Numbered from the stretch's first letter, positions 1 to 10,546 are shown. The stretch is 64,000 bases of DNA from Chloroflexia bacterium (GCA_030446765.1 JAUJMR010000002.1:234743-298742), one strand, 5' to 3'. A program made the numbers and translations. The notes: a model not told the origin generated them from the letters alone.

Positions 1-147
1 GTATGCAGTTGTCGGTGAATTTGAGGATACAGGCTGATCTTCTGCTCGTCAACCCGCCATCCGTGACTCCGTGACTTTGGTCGCACACGCCTTTATAATC
101 CGGTGGAGGCGACCGCCCGCTAACCACGGGCCATCACGGAGGTGGAC
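1..147 (+). promoter_or_regulatory. Upstream region of the NDH-2 gene with a TATAAT box
   Basis: No gene is visible in these bases. A perfect TATAAT lies at 94-99, but I see no convincing -35 element 16-18 bases before it. A Shine-Dalgarno GGAGG at 138-142 sits 5 bases before the ATG at 148 and decides that start over the GTG at 142, which overlaps the SD. Confidence 0.45.
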
Positions 148-1545
148 ATGCTCAAACAGGTAACCCTCGGAGCATTGGCGCTCGGCGGAGCTGCGGCGCT
201 GATACGGCGCCTATCGTATCAAGCCGGGCTCGGCGGACAGCGCCGCCACGCCAGCCAGAGCGAAGCAGAGTATCGAGAAGCCAAGACGCGCATCCTGATC
301 CTCGGCGGGGGATTTGGCGGCATGTCGACGGCGCTCACACTCGACAAGCTCTTCAAGAGACAACGCGACACAAGTGTGCTGGTAGTGGACCGAGACAACA
401 GCACGCTATTCACCCCGCTCCTGTGGCCGGTTGCCAACGGCACCGCCAGCCCGAACTCCGTAGTCGTACCGATCCGCGCATTTCAACGAAACCGCAACTT
501 CCATGTATTGCATGCACAGATCGAGCGAATCGACATCGAGAACCAGATCGTGTACGTTGCTGGGGCACGTGCGCGGCCCTATGACGTACTGGTCATCTCA
601 CTCGGCAGCGTCACGAGAGTACCCGACCTGCCGGGACTCCGCGAGCGCGCGCTGCTCTTCGCCTCCCCTGCGGATGCGCTGACGCTGCGCAACCGGCTGA
701 TCGACGCCATCGAGCGTGCGCACCGGGCGACCGACCCGGACGAGCGCCGCGCTGCGCTGACCTTCGTGGTCGGTGGCGGCGGCGACACCGGCGTAGAGGT
801 CGCGGCGACGGTCTGGGACTACCTCGAGTCCGGCCTGCTCGCGGAGTATCCATGGCTGGCCGGCGAGCGGCCGCGGGTAGTCGTCGTAGGGCGTTCCGAA
901 CGTCTCGTGCCAACCAGTCCGAAACGGGTGTCACGGGCGGTCCAGCGGTCGCTCGAAACAAAGGGAATTGAGGTGCAGGTCGGCTCCGCGATTCTTTCGG
1001 TCAGCGATACTGCAGTCTATACCTCGCAAGGAGAGATACCCGCCCACACGATCTTCTGGGCTGCGGGCACAACCGCCCCCAGGATCGTGCAGGACTTGCC
1101 GGTCGAGAAGGCGCGAAACGGAGCTGTGCTGGTCGATGACTACCTGCGCATGCGCGAGTACCCGAACGTATACGTGATCGGCGACTCCGGCTGGGGATAC
1201 GACGCACGGACGGGTGATCCGTTACCGCCGACCGCGCAGGCCGCCGAGCAACAGGGAAATTATATCGCGAAGCTAATCGCAGCAAGCCTTGACGGGCGGC
1301 CCTCAAAGCCGTATTCACCACGAAGCTTGGGGCATCTGGTGCTGCTTGGACGCCACGCGGGTGTTGCCCACGTCGGACCGCTGACCTTCACCGGACTACC
1401 GGCGTGGCTGCTCTGGCACGCGTACTACCTGTCGCACATCCCGAGCTGGCGCAACCGCATCCACCTCCTCACTGGCTGGCTCCTCGCCGCCCTCACCGGA
1501 CGTGAGACATCCCAACTTCGCCTGAATGCGGGTCTGCGGGAGTAG
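148..1545 (+). CDS. NAD(P)/FAD-dependent oxidoreductase, type II NADH dehydrogenase-like
   Basis: A 465-residue pyridine-nucleotide-disulphide oxidoreductase of the NDH-2 type, which transfers electrons from NADH to membrane quinone without pumping protons. It opens with a hydrophobic N-terminal segment. The FAD-binding glycine motif LGGGFGG lies near residue 50, a second Rossmann motif VGGGGDTGVE (NADH side) near 210, and the FAD motif YVIGDSG near 345. The C-terminus is rich in Trp, Leu and His (LPAWLLWHAYYLSHIP), as expected for the amphipathic membrane-docking helices of NDH-2. The track starts at GTG 142, but the ATG at 148 has a properly spaced SD. The gene stands alone. Substrate specificity (NADH, or a sulphide:quinone relative) cannot be settled from sequence; I see no active-site cysteine pair typical of SQR, so NDH-2 is preferred. 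Confidence 0.82.
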   Translation: MLKQVTLGALALGGAAALIRRLSYQAGLGGQRRHASQSEAEYREAKTRILILGGGFGGMSTALTLDKLFKRQRDTSVLVVDRDNSTLFTPLLWPVANGTASPNSVVVPIRAFQRNRNFHVLHAQIERIDIENQIVYVAGARARPYDVLVISLGSVTRVPDLPGLRERALLFASPADALTLRNRLIDAIERAHRATDPDERRAALTFVVGGGGDTGVEVAATVWDYLESGLLAEYPWLAGERPRVVVVGRSERLVPTSPKRVSRAVQRSLETKGIEVQVGSAILSVSDTAVYTSQGEIPAHTIFWAAGTTAPRIVQDLPVEKARNGAVLVDDYLRMREYPNVYVIGDSGWGYDARTGDPLPPTAQAAEQQGNYIAKLIAASLDGRPSKPYSPRSLGHLVLLGRHAGVAHVGPLTFTGLPAWLLWHAYYLSHIPSWRNRIHLLTGWLLAALTGRETSQLRLNAGLRE

Positions 1546-1614
1546 CTATCCGAAGGAGCACGGCGCGACGCGTTGTGGCATTCAAACCCACCGTCCGGCA
1601 GATGCATCGTTCAG

Positions 1615-1644
1615 TTGACAGTTGTGCCGGCGTCTACCTATAAT
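1615..1644 (+). promoter_or_regulatory. Sigma-70-type promoter of secDF
   Basis: TTGACA at 1615-1620 and TATAAT at 1639-1644 are both perfect consensus hexamers with an 18-base spacer. The predicted transcript starts near 1651, about 80 bases before secD, so its leader includes the hairpin at 1677-1703. Confidence 0.85.
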
Positions 1645-1676
1645 TTGGCGTTAGAACGTTCAAATCGCTCAGACGA

Positions 1677-1703
1677 AACGGCGGAGGTTTTTCCTCCGCC
1701 GTT
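1677..1703 (+). other. Strong hairpin in the secD leader
   Basis: AACGGCGGAGG pairs perfectly over 11 bp with CCTCCGCCGTT around a TTTTT loop. It lies between the secDF promoter and the secD start codon. No T-run follows it, so it is not a standard terminator. It could stabilise the mRNA 5' end or act as a regulatory structure; the GGAGG inside the stem is a sequestered SD-like sequence but is too far from the start to be the secD ribosome site. Confidence 0.7.
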
Positions 1704-1733
1704 GCTGCGATTGCAAGCTGATCAGGAGCCCGC

Positions 1734-3239
1734 ATGCGCCGTTCCACTGGCATTGTTCTTCTCCTCATCGCCCTCCTTACCATGTTCTCCGCGTACGTTG
1801 CCTGGCCGGGCAGCAGAACGGTTCTCGGCAGGGAAGCGCAGGTCGTGCGCGGGCTGGACCTCCAGGGCGGTTTGCAGGTGCTCCTCAGGGCCCGGCCCGG
1901 CGCACTCGACAAGTTGCCCGAGGGCAAGAGTCCCGCTGAGGCGATGAATGACGCCCGGCAGATCATCGAGCAGCGCGTCAACAGCCTTGGCGTGTCGGAG
2001 CCGGTCGTTCAGCGCCAGGGCGCGGACCGCATCGTCGTCGAGTTGCCGGGAGTGAAGGACCCGGAACAGGCCATCAAGACCTTCCAGGGCACCGGCCTTC
2101 TGGAGTTTGTCGACGCCGGTGATACCCCCCTGCAGCCCGACACCGTCGTCACAACCAGCCTGGGCGCCACGGGACAGCAAGGTGCGGCTTCGCCCGGCCA
2201 GACCCCTGGCGCCCAAGCCACGCCAGCGAGCACGGCGCAGGCAGGAGCAGCGGAAACTGCGCCAACGCCCGCAGCGACCGCAGCCGCCCCGGCGCCGCAG
2301 GGCCCGACGTATCAGACGATCATGACGGGCGCGGACATCAGCAGCGCGAGCATTGGCTTCACTGAAACTCGCGAGCCACTCGTCCAGTTCAAGCTCACGG
2401 GCGAGGGCTCCAAGAAGTTCGGCACGTTCACAACCAACAACGTGCAGAAGTATCTGGCGATCGTACTCGACAAGCGGGTCGTCAGTTCACCACAGATCCA
2501 GCAGGCTATTACCGGTGGTGAGGGACAGATCACGGGGGTAAGTCGCGCCGAGGCAGAAACGCTCGCGATTCAGCTCCGCTATGGCTCTCTGCCCGTGCCA
2601 CTAACTATTGAAAGCTCCAGCACCGTGGGCGCGACCCTCGGGCAGGATTCCGTGGATCGAAGCATCACCGCAGGCACGATCGGGGTGATCGCGGTAGGGA
2701 TCTTCATGATCCTGTACTACCGGCTTCCGGGTGTGGTTTCAGTCGTCGCACTCGCTATCTACTCCGTGATCGTGTTCGCGCTCTTCAAGCTTATTCCGAT
2801 AACCCTGACGCTCGCCGGTATCGCAGGCTTCGTGCTCTCCATTGGTATGGCGGTCGACGCGAATGTGCTCATCTTCGCACGGATGAAAGAGGAGCTCCGG
2901 CGTGGACGCAGCCTGCTCCAGGCAGTTGAGGCTGGCTTTCGGAACGCGTGGCCGTCAATCCGCGACTCCAACGTGTCAACGCTTATCACCTGTGCGATCC
3001 TCGTCTGGTTTGGCTCGACATTTGGCGCCAGCATCATCCGCGGTTTCGCCTTTACGCTCGCCATCGGCGTGATCGTCAGCATGTTCACGGCGATTGTCGT
3101 CACCCGGTCGCTGCTGCGCATCGTAGTCAGCATCCCGGCCGTTCGGCATATCTGGCTGTGGGGCGTGGAGCGTGATGAGGCAGGCGGAACGACTGCCCAG
3201 CGACCGGGCGCGGCTCTGAGTAGCACCAGAGCACAATAG
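1734..3239 (+). CDS. secD: Protein translocase subunit SecD
   Basis: SecD partners SecF at the SecYEG channel and uses the proton motive force to help release and pull secreted proteins. The 501-residue protein has one N-terminal membrane helix, then VRGLDLQGGLQVLLRA, the conserved SecD motif near residue 40. A periplasmic P1 domain follows, then the five-helix RND-type C-terminal block from about residue 300 (GIAGFVLSIGMAVDANVLIF). An Ala/Pro/Thr/Gln-rich insertion at about 145-190 interrupts P1 and looks like an unstructured linker; its low complexity is unusual but typical of variable SecD loops. Start ATG 1734 follows an AGGAG-type site. secF begins 5 bases after the stop, so the two are co-transcribed from the promoter at 1615. 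Confidence 0.95.
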   Translation: MRRSTGIVLLLIALLTMFSAYVAWPGSRTVLGREAQVVRGLDLQGGLQVLLRARPGALDKLPEGKSPAEAMNDARQIIEQRVNSLGVSEPVVQRQGADRIVVELPGVKDPEQAIKTFQGTGLLEFVDAGDTPLQPDTVVTTSLGATGQQGAASPGQTPGAQATPASTAQAGAAETAPTPAATAAAPAPQGPTYQTIMTGADISSASIGFTETREPLVQFKLTGEGSKKFGTFTTNNVQKYLAIVLDKRVVSSPQIQQAITGGEGQITGVSRAEAETLAIQLRYGSLPVPLTIESSSTVGATLGQDSVDRSITAGTIGVIAVGIFMILYYRLPGVVSVVALAIYSVIVFALFKLIPITLTLAGIAGFVLSIGMAVDANVLIFARMKEELRRGRSLLQAVEAGFRNAWPSIRDSNVSTLITCAILVWFGSTFGASIIRGFAFTLAIGVIVSMFTAIVVTRSLLRIVVSIPAVRHIWLWGVERDEAGGTTAQRPGAALSSTRAQ

Positions 3240-3244
3240 GACGG

Positions 3245-4285
3245 GTGCCGGGCACGACCTTCAGAAGTAAAGCTAGTCCGCAGCCTCAACTCCCGCGGAC
3301 CGATACCAGAACAGGAGCTTATTGGTTGATAGACATCGTCAAGTATCGCTACTGGTTCTTCCTCTTCTCGCTGATACTTATCATCCCGGGGGCCATCTAC
3401 CTGGCGCTATATGGTCTGCACCGAGGAATTGACTTCACCGGAGGCACGCTCTACCAGGTCTCATTTGTGAGGCCGGTGAGCGTTGAGGCCGTGCGCAGTA
3501 CGCTGCGGACAAACGGTTACGAGAACGCCGCCGTGCAGAGCGCGAACCTGGGTGACACGGGAGGAATCGCAGCAGGCGCCACGCGCGGAATCTCGATGCG
3601 TCTCCCGGAAATTCGAGAGGACTCGCCGCAGAAACGCGAGCTAGCGAACCTCCTAACCCAGCGGTTTGGTCCCTTTGAGCAGAAAACGTTCGAGACCGTC
3701 GGACCTGCTGTCGGCCAGGAGATTCAGAACCGGTCCATCCTGGCAGTTGGGATCACCTCGCTTGGCATCCTCGCGTACATCGCGTTCGCATTCCGCAAGG
3801 TGCGCCATCCTTTCCGGTATGGCGTTTGTGCGATCGTCGCGATGCTCCACGATGCGCTCCTGGTGGTCGGGGTGTACGCGATCCTCGGCCGCCACTTTGG
3901 CGTCGAGGTGGATGCTCTCTTCATCACGGCACTGCTCACCGTCATCGGCTTCTCGGTGCACGACACCATCGTCGTGTTCGATCGCATCCGCGAGAACCAG
4001 CTCCGGCGCCCCGGCGAGAGTTTCAGCAGCGTCGTCAACTACAGCCTGGTGCAGACGCTCGTGCGCTCGATCAACACGAGCCTGACGGTGCTCATTACGC
4101 TCATAGCTTTGTACTTGTTTGGCGGCGTCACAATTCGTGACAACTTCGTGCTTGCGCTCCTGATCGGGATCGCCAGCGGCACTTTCAGTTCCATCTTCAA
4201 CGCGAGCCTTATGTTGGTTGTGTGGGAGAACGGAGAGTTCGGGCGATTGTTTGCCCGGCGACGGGTACAGCCAGCAACGAGCTAA
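3245..4285 (+). CDS. secF: Protein translocase subunit SecF
   Basis: The partner of SecD in the SecDF complex of the inner membrane. It shows GIDFTGGTLYQV (conserved SecF P-head motif), a periplasmic segment and five C-terminal helices with SVHDTIVVFDRIREN, a SecF hallmark near the proton path. The start is uncertain. The track uses GTG 3245, only 5 bases after secD and possibly coupled, giving 346 residues. An in-frame TTG at 3326 has a well-spaced AGGAG (3313-3317) and would start just before the first membrane helix, giving 319 residues. I keep the longer form but think the TTG is at least as likely. Confidence 0.94.
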   Translation: MPGTTFRSKASPQPQLPRTDTRTGAYWLIDIVKYRYWFFLFSLILIIPGAIYLALYGLHRGIDFTGGTLYQVSFVRPVSVEAVRSTLRTNGYENAAVQSANLGDTGGIAAGATRGISMRLPEIREDSPQKRELANLLTQRFGPFEQKTFETVGPAVGQEIQNRSILAVGITSLGILAYIAFAFRKVRHPFRYGVCAIVAMLHDALLVVGVYAILGRHFGVEVDALFITALLTVIGFSVHDTIVVFDRIRENQLRRPGESFSSVVNYSLVQTLVRSINTSLTVLITLIALYLFGGVTIRDNFVLALLIGIASGTFSSIFNASLMLVVWENGEFGRLFARRRVQPATS

Positions 4286-4463
4286 TCTGGCCTCGTCGCG
4301 GAAAGTCCACGGGCGCGCGTTTCGGTATGGAGTTCGCCGAGCGCGCGCCCTAGGTGTGTCCGGGACCGGCATAGCGGTGGGCGGCTCCTATGGTAGAATG
4401 GGCTCCGCCTGTATATTTGCGTGCCTAACCGCGCGCTCGATCCGTTGCAGATAGAGGAGAGGC

Positions 4464-6583
4464 ATGGACAACGAAACCCTGTACGCGGTCATTATTTTCG
4501 GAAGCGGCATCATCGGCATCTTGTTCGCGCTCGGGATGGCTCGCTACGTCCTCAGCAAGGACACCGGCACCCCGGAGATGAAGGACATCGCCGATACGAT
4601 CTATGAAGGTGCGGTGGCCTACCTCAACCGTCAGTACATCACCATCGGCGCCATCGCCCTCGTTACCGCAATCGTGATCGGCGCGCTCATCAGCGCCGTT
4701 GGCCTCGGCGAAGATGTGGAGATCAGCGCGTTCGGCGCGGGCTGGCGTACCTCTCTTGCTTTCCTCGCAGGCGCGCTGGCGTCCGGTATCTCCGGCTACA
4801 TTGGAATGATCGTGGCGGTCCGGTCAAACATCCGCACCGCGGCAGCCGCGCGCCGCAGCCTTGGCGAGGCGCTCCTGGTGGCCCTCCGTGGCGGTGCGGT
4901 GTCCGGCTTCCTGATCGTCGCCCTCTCGATCATGGGGGTGGCGGGGATATTCTATCTTTACAATGGTGCGAACGACCCGGCGACGGCCTCGCGACTAATC
5001 GTCGGCTTCGGCTTCGGTGCGTCGTTCGTTGCGCTCTTCGCGCAGCTCGGCGGCGGCATCTACACGAAAGCAGCCGATGTTGGCGCGGACCTCGTTGGTA
5101 AGGTAGAGGCCGGCATCCCGAGGATGACCCGCGCAACGCGGCGGTAATTGCGGACCTCGTGGGCGATAACGTGGGCGACTGCGCGGGGCGTGGCGCCGAC
5201 CTCTTCGAGTCCACCGCGGCGGAGAACATCGGCGCGATGATCCTCGGCGCGGCGATTTTCACCGCGCTTCCTGCCGCGACCGGTGATCCTTCATACATCC
5301 TCTTCTCGCTGGTGATCGGCGCGATTGGTCTACTCGCCTCGATCGTCGGCATCCTGAGCGTTCGGCCGGGGGACAACCCGAACCCGCTCGCTGAAATGAA
5401 CCGCGGCTTTGCCGTGACCGCAATGTTGAGCGTCGTCGGCCTCGCCATCGGCGTTGCCTGGATGCTCGACGGGGAGTGGTGGCTGTTCCTGGCGGGGCTC
5501 GTTGGTATCGTCACCGCCATTATCTTCCTGATCATCACGCAGTACTACACGGCGACGAACTACCGGCCAGTCCGCAACATCGCGGAGTCCTCGCGTACCG
5601 GTCCCGCGACGAACATCATTACGGGTCTCTCGATTGGCTTGGAGAACACCGCAGCTCCGGCCATCGTGATCTCGCTCGCACTTGGGGCTGCGTACTACGC
5701 GGGTCAACAGGCGGCCCTCACCGGAGACGCATTTATCAATGGCGTCTATGGCACGGCGGTGGCAACGATGGGCATGCTGATGAGCGCAGGGTATGTGTTG
5801 GCGATGGACGTCTTCGGCCCCATTACCGACAACGCGGGCGGCGTCGTGGAGATGAGCAATCAATCCGAGGAAGTCCGGGCGCGTACCGACGTGTTGGATT
5901 CCGTGGGCAACACGACGAAGGCGCTCACAAAGGGATACGCCATCGGCTCTGCGGCACTCGCGGCGTTCTTGCTCTTCTCCGCATACCTTGCTGAAGCGAA
6001 CTTGCAGAGCGTGGACCTCTCGAAGATACATGTCTTCGTGGGTGGCTTCTTGGGGGCAATGCTGGTCTTCCTGTTCTCCTCGCTCGCCATCCGGGCGGTG
6101 GGCCGGGCAGCGGGCGATATGATCGAGGAGGTGCGGCGACAGTTCCGCTCTGATCCCGGCATCATGGCCGGTACGGTTCGCCCTGACTACGCGCGCGCGG
6201 TGGACATTAGCACCCGTGCGGCACTGCGCGAGATGATCCTCCCCGGCGCGCTCGCGGTCACCATGCCGGTTGTCGTAGGACTCGTGCTGCGTGCGGAGGC
6301 GGTCGCCGCCTTCCTGATCGTTGGCACGATGACGGGCATCCTGCTCGCACTGGTGATGAACAACGGCGGTGGCGCGTGGGACAACGCGAAGAAACTCATC
6401 GAGTCGGGCGAGATGTTGGACGGGGATGGGAAGGTGCTCGGCAAGGGCTCATACCCGCACGCAGCGGCCGTCGTGGGCGATACAGTCGGTGACCCCTTCA
6501 AGGACACCGCTGGCCCGTCGTTGCACGTGCTCATCAAGCTCCTCGCGACCGTCACGCTCGTGCTGGCTCCATTGTTCACCTAG
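4464..6583 (+). CDS. hppA: H+-translocating membrane pyrophosphatase, one-base frameshift
   Basis: Couples pyrophosphate hydrolysis to proton pumping across the membrane. Two track ORFs (4464-5147 and 5159-6583) are one gene of about 706 residues. Frame 1 ends after DVGADLVGKVEAGIP (the PPi-binding D-x7-K-x-E loop) and frame 2 resumes with DNVGDCAGRGADLFES. Adding one G at 5120/5121 restores the expected EDDPRN reading, so a GG run has lost one base. The motif GNTTKALTKGYAIG carries the K-x-x-T signature of K+-independent H+-PPases (established for this family) rather than A-x-x-G/A of K+-dependent ones. The SD GGAGAGG precedes ATG 4464, and a TAGAAT box lies at 4394-4399. The frameshift falls in the catalytic region, so it is either a sequencing error or a true null. 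Confidence 0.93.
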
Positions 6584-6866
6584 TTCGAGTGCCGGTTGCC
6601 TGGCAACCGCCTCGACCTTTCCTCGTAATTGCGAGGTCCGTGGCCAGACATAACCGATCAAGCGTGGCGGTCCAGAGCACGTCTTGGGCGTGCCGATGGA
6701 CTGCCGCAGCCCGTCCTTGTTCGCCTCAGCACACGAGCCTGCGGGAACCCCGCGAGCGCTGCACACGTTCAGCATCATGAGGCGGTTGGAATACACGCGG
6801 ACGTCGCGGCGGTGCGAGATCTCGCCCACGCCCGAAATGGGACAAATCGGAAGAGGTGGCACAGGC

Positions 6867-8180
6867 ATGCATATCGCGATAATTGGCGGCGGGTTCGCCG
6901 GGCTCAGTGCGGCGCACGAGTTGCTCAAGGCCGGACACGAGGTTGCTGTCTACGAGCGATCGCCGTTTCTCGGAGGACAGGTGGTGACGTTCCCGATCGG
7001 TGGCACTCGCATCGAGTTCGCGTATCACCACCTGTTCACGAGTGACACGATCATCCAGGAACTCATGGCCGAGCTCGGCATCCTCGACAAGCTCGAGTGG
7101 TACCCGTCCAAGGTCGGGTGGTTCCGAAGCGGCAAGGTGTACCCGTTCGTCACACCGATGGACCTCCTGCGCTTCAGCCCCCTGCGCCCCTGGAACCGCG
7201 TGCGACTTGGCCTGGCGGTGCTTTTCCTCCAGAAGTACAACAACTGGCGGCGGCTGGAAAAGACCACGGCGACCAAGTGGATGCGCCGGTGGGCCGGGAA
7301 GAACGCGTACGAGCAGGTATGGCGTCCGTTGATGCGCGGTAAGTTCGGTACGCGGCACGAGGATGTCTCGATGGCGTGGCTCTGGGGTAAGATCCACCTC
7401 CGCACGACCTCCCGCAAGAACATCAACAAGGAGGTACTCGGCTATCCGCACGGCAGCTTCTCGATCATCATCGACGCGCTGGAGCAGAGCATTCGAGAGA
7501 AGGGCGGGACGATCCACCTGGGCGCGTCCGTCGACGAGATCCTCACGGAAACGACTGATGGCGGTCGCACGCTACGTGCAACCGGCCTGCGCACGGACAA
7601 GGGAGACCTTCGATTCGACCGGATCATCGCGACGATCCCATCGAACCGCTTCCTGGCAATCGCCCCGCCAATGGGCGAGGCGTACGAGCGCAAACTGAAG
7701 GCGGGTCAGTATCAGGGAGCCATCTGCATGCTCCTGACACTCAAGCACCAGCTCTCCGATACGTACTGGATGAACATCGGCGATGAGGGCGTGCCGTTCG
7801 TCGCCCTGATCGAGCAGACGAACTTCGTGCCTCGCGAGTGGTACGGCGGGAAGCACCTGCTGTACGTCAGCAACTATCTCTCGACGAGTGACCCATACTG
7901 GGCAAAGACGCAGGAGGAGCTGCTGGAGGCGTACGAGCCATATCTGCAGCGGATCAACCCGGCGTTCAGCAGGGAGTGGATCGAGGACTGCAAGCTCTTC
8001 AAGGAGCCTTCCGCGCAGCCAATCGTCACGCCCAACTACTCGCCCCTCGTCCCTGAACTCCAGACGCCCGTCGAGCACCTGATCCTCGCGAACACCACCC
8101 AGATCTACCCCGAAGATCGTGGTACCAACTACAGCGTTCGCCTGGGCAGGCAGGCGGCGGAGTTGGCTGCTAGCTGTTAG
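6867..8180 (+). CDS. FAD-dependent oxidoreductase (amine-oxidase/phytoene-desaturase-like)
   Basis: A 437-residue flavoprotein beginning directly with the Rossmann FAD motif IAIIGGGFAGLSAAHEL, followed by an acidic residue at the end of strand 2 (VAVYER) and GG(Q) as in the NAD(P)-binding-8/amino-oxidase family. The middle is basic and Trp-rich (WRRLEKTTATKWMRRW), and the C-terminus has the FAD ribityl-type motif LILANTTQIYPEDRGTNY. Homologous families include protoporphyrinogen oxidases, phytoene desaturases and UDP-galactopyranose mutase-like enzymes; which reaction is catalysed cannot be told. The track start at 6684 is rejected because the ATG at 6867 has an upstream AGAGG and starts exactly at the dinucleotide fold. 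No operon partner; the gene lies alone between hppA and the peptide transporter. Confidence 0.8.
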   Translation: MHIAIIGGGFAGLSAAHELLKAGHEVAVYERSPFLGGQVVTFPIGGTRIEFAYHHLFTSDTIIQELMAELGILDKLEWYPSKVGWFRSGKVYPFVTPMDLLRFSPLRPWNRVRLGLAVLFLQKYNNWRRLEKTTATKWMRRWAGKNAYEQVWRPLMRGKFGTRHEDVSMAWLWGKIHLRTTSRKNINKEVLGYPHGSFSIIIDALEQSIREKGGTIHLGASVDEILTETTDGGRTLRATGLRTDKGDLRFDRIIATIPSNRFLAIAPPMGEAYERKLKAGQYQGAICMLLTLKHQLSDTYWMNIGDEGVPFVALIEQTNFVPREWYGGKHLLYVSNYLSTSDPYWAKTQEELLEAYEPYLQRINPAFSREWIEDCKLFKEPSAQPIVTPNYSPLVPELQTPVEHLILANTTQIYPEDRGTNYSVRLGRQAAELAASC

Positions 8181-8508
8181 CTGAGGAACCTGCGACACAG
8201 CTGGGTTCGGGCCAAAGTGCATCACTGACCAGTGGGACGCACCATACCGTCCCGCGAACAGCGCCTGCACCCTGAGATGGCGAGCAAAGACCTTGTGTCC
8301 GAACTGCTTGACAGTCCTAAGCCTACCGCTATAATGCACCTATCGTATCGGACGGCGAACGCCCCCTCCCCGCACTCAGCGTTGGAGAGGGCTGCTCAAG
8401 GGATGCCGCAATACTCTGCTCGTTGGGGGGTGGTACATTCACACTGCCGGTGTTCCGCGTAACACAAGACAGCACCAATTGTCCGAATCTGCATAGGAGG
8501 AACTCTAG
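8181..8508 (+). promoter_or_regulatory. Promoter and long leader of the peptide transporter gene
   Basis: No gene is seen. TTGACA at 8308-8313 and TATAAT at 8330-8335 (16-base spacer) form a near-perfect promoter. Transcription would begin near 8342, giving a leader of about 165 bases. This leader contains C-rich and G-rich stretches that could pair, but I do not recognise a riboswitch. AGGAGG at 8495-8500 is placed 8 bases before GTG 8509. Confidence 0.8.
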
Positions 8509-10517
8509 GTGAAGGAAGCCCAGATAGTGAATAAGCGCCTCTCGCTGATGGTGCTGCTGCTCATGGTTGCGAGCCTCGTGCTCGTGGCGGCGGCGGCGGC
8601 GGCGACGCCGCCGCCAACACCCCGGCCACGGGTGAGAACGAGCCGATTGCGGGTGAAACAAGAGTCGGAGTACCTGTCGGTGAGGTCACCGCGGTCTCGC
8701 CGCAGGCGACAACCAGCGAGGCGGGTATAGCGACTGTAGCGGCTACGGTCACAGGCGTGGTATCAGAGGGTATCACTGAGGCGCCGAGCCCTGAGCAGCC
8801 CGGTACGGCAGAAGTCACCCCAGGCGCAGGCGTCGGGGCAACAGAAACCCCTGCAGGCCCGGGCGCGGGCGCGGGCGCTGGCGGGGGTACCGCCGGTCAG
8901 CTCGCACCACTGCTCGCAGGCGGTGGCGCGGACAACCCTGAGGCAGACCCGAACGCAACTCTGGCTCTCGCCCTCGAGTCCGACCCGGTGACGCTTGACC
9001 CGCAGGTGGAGTCGTTCTCCAACGAGATCGCCCTTAGCTCGCAGGTGTTCGCCCCGCTGCTGACGCTGACCCCGAAGAACGAGGTCGCGCAGAACGGCGC
9101 GGAGAGCTACACGGTCTCCGAGGACGGCAAGACGTACACCTTCAAGATCCGCGAGCACAACTACTCCGACGGTGAGCCGGTCACGGCTGAGAGTTACGCT
9201 GTCGCCATTCGGCGCGCGTGTGACCCGAACGTCGCCGGTAACTACTCGAGCATCCTGTTCGATGTTGTCGGTTGCCAGGAGTGGCGCACTGCCCTTGACG
9301 TCGAGGAAGGTGCCGCGAAGCCCGCAGATGCAGAGGTCAAGAAGCTGGGCGCCGCCGTTGAGCAGAGCATCCAGGCACTGGACGAGCGGACCCTCCAGAT
9401 CAAGCTCAAGAGCGCTGCCGGCTACTTCCCGTTCGTGATGACCACGTGGGTGACGTATCCGACCCGCGCCGACCTCGTCGGTAACGACCTGAAGAACTGG
9501 TGGAAGGACCCGAAGAAGTACATCGGCAACGGCGCCTTCAAGCTCGTGTCGTACACCCCGAAGCAGCGGATGCAGTTCCAGCGCAACGATAACTACTTCC
9601 GCGGCAAGCCTGGCATCGCTACCATCAACTACCGGTTCGTTGGCTCGCCCCAGCAGGCGTACCTGGCGTACCAGCAGGGGCAGTTCGATGCGCTGGGCAT
9701 CTCGGCCGATCAGCTTCCCCAGGTGAACAAGAACGCGGAGATCAAGGCGCAGCTCAAGCGCGAGATACGCCCGTCCACGTTCTACATCGGCTTCAACAAC
9801 GGTGAGCCTCCGTTCAACAACGTGAAGGTCCGCCAGGCGTTCGCCGCGGCGATCGACCGCGAGCGGTACGTCAAGCAGATCAACAACGGTGTCGGTAAGC
9901 CTGCCTTTACCCTGCTGTACGAGGGTATCGCTGGGTACCAGACCAAGGTGCAGCAGAAGTTTGACCCGGCGCGGGCCAAACAGCTGCTTGCTGAGGCCGG
10001 CTACCCGAACGGGCAGAAGTTCCCGCCGCAGGAGTTGCCATTCGACAACACCGACGAGGCATCACAGAAGCGTGCCGTGTTCCTCGCTCAGCAGTTCAGT
10101 CAGGTGCTCGGGGTTCAGGTACGTGCCACCCCGCGCGATCCGGTCGTGTTGCAGGAGCAGTTCGAGAAGCGCGATCCGAAGCTGAAGTTCTACTTCCTCG
10201 GATGGCTCGAGGACTACCCGCACCCGCAGAACTGGCTGTCGCTGATCTTCGCGAACAACTCCCCGCTCGCACCCGCTGGGTGGAACAACAAGGAGTTCAA
10301 CGAGTTGACTCGCAAGGCGGACGCCCTGCCGCTCGAGGAGGCACGGCCGATCTACGAGCAGGCTTCGGAGCTCCTGACCGAGCAAGCCCCCGTCGCGTAT
10401 GTAACGCACGGTGAGTCCCTCGTACTGATCAAGCCAAACGTCAAGGGCTACGTCGGCTACGTTGGCCAGCCGTTCGGCTTCAACTACCAGCCTGAGAAGG
10501 TCTACAAGACGAAGTAG
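8509..10517 (+). CDS. Peptide ABC transporter substrate-binding lipoprotein, frameshifted at the lipobox
   Basis: SBP_bac_5-type (DppA/OppA) extracellular receptor delivering peptides to the permeases that follow. The track splits it into 8509-8730 (signal peptide) and 8757-10517. The signal MVLLLMVASLVLVAA runs into a GCG repeat near 8590; adding one T after GTG GCG GCG gives V-A-A-C-G-G-G-D, a lipobox cysteine, and enters the downstream frame, which is open from there. The full protein would be about 669 residues. A Thr/Ala/Gly-rich linker of about 100 residues follows, then the binding domain from TLALALESDPVTLDPQ with family motifs such as GNGAFKLVSYTP and VRQAFAAAIDRE. GTG 8509 has a strong SD; an in-frame GTG at 8527 would leave a more standard signal peptide. 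Confidence 0.92.
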
Positions 10518-10546
10518 GCTGACTCTCGCAGTTGGGGGGCGGCCCG

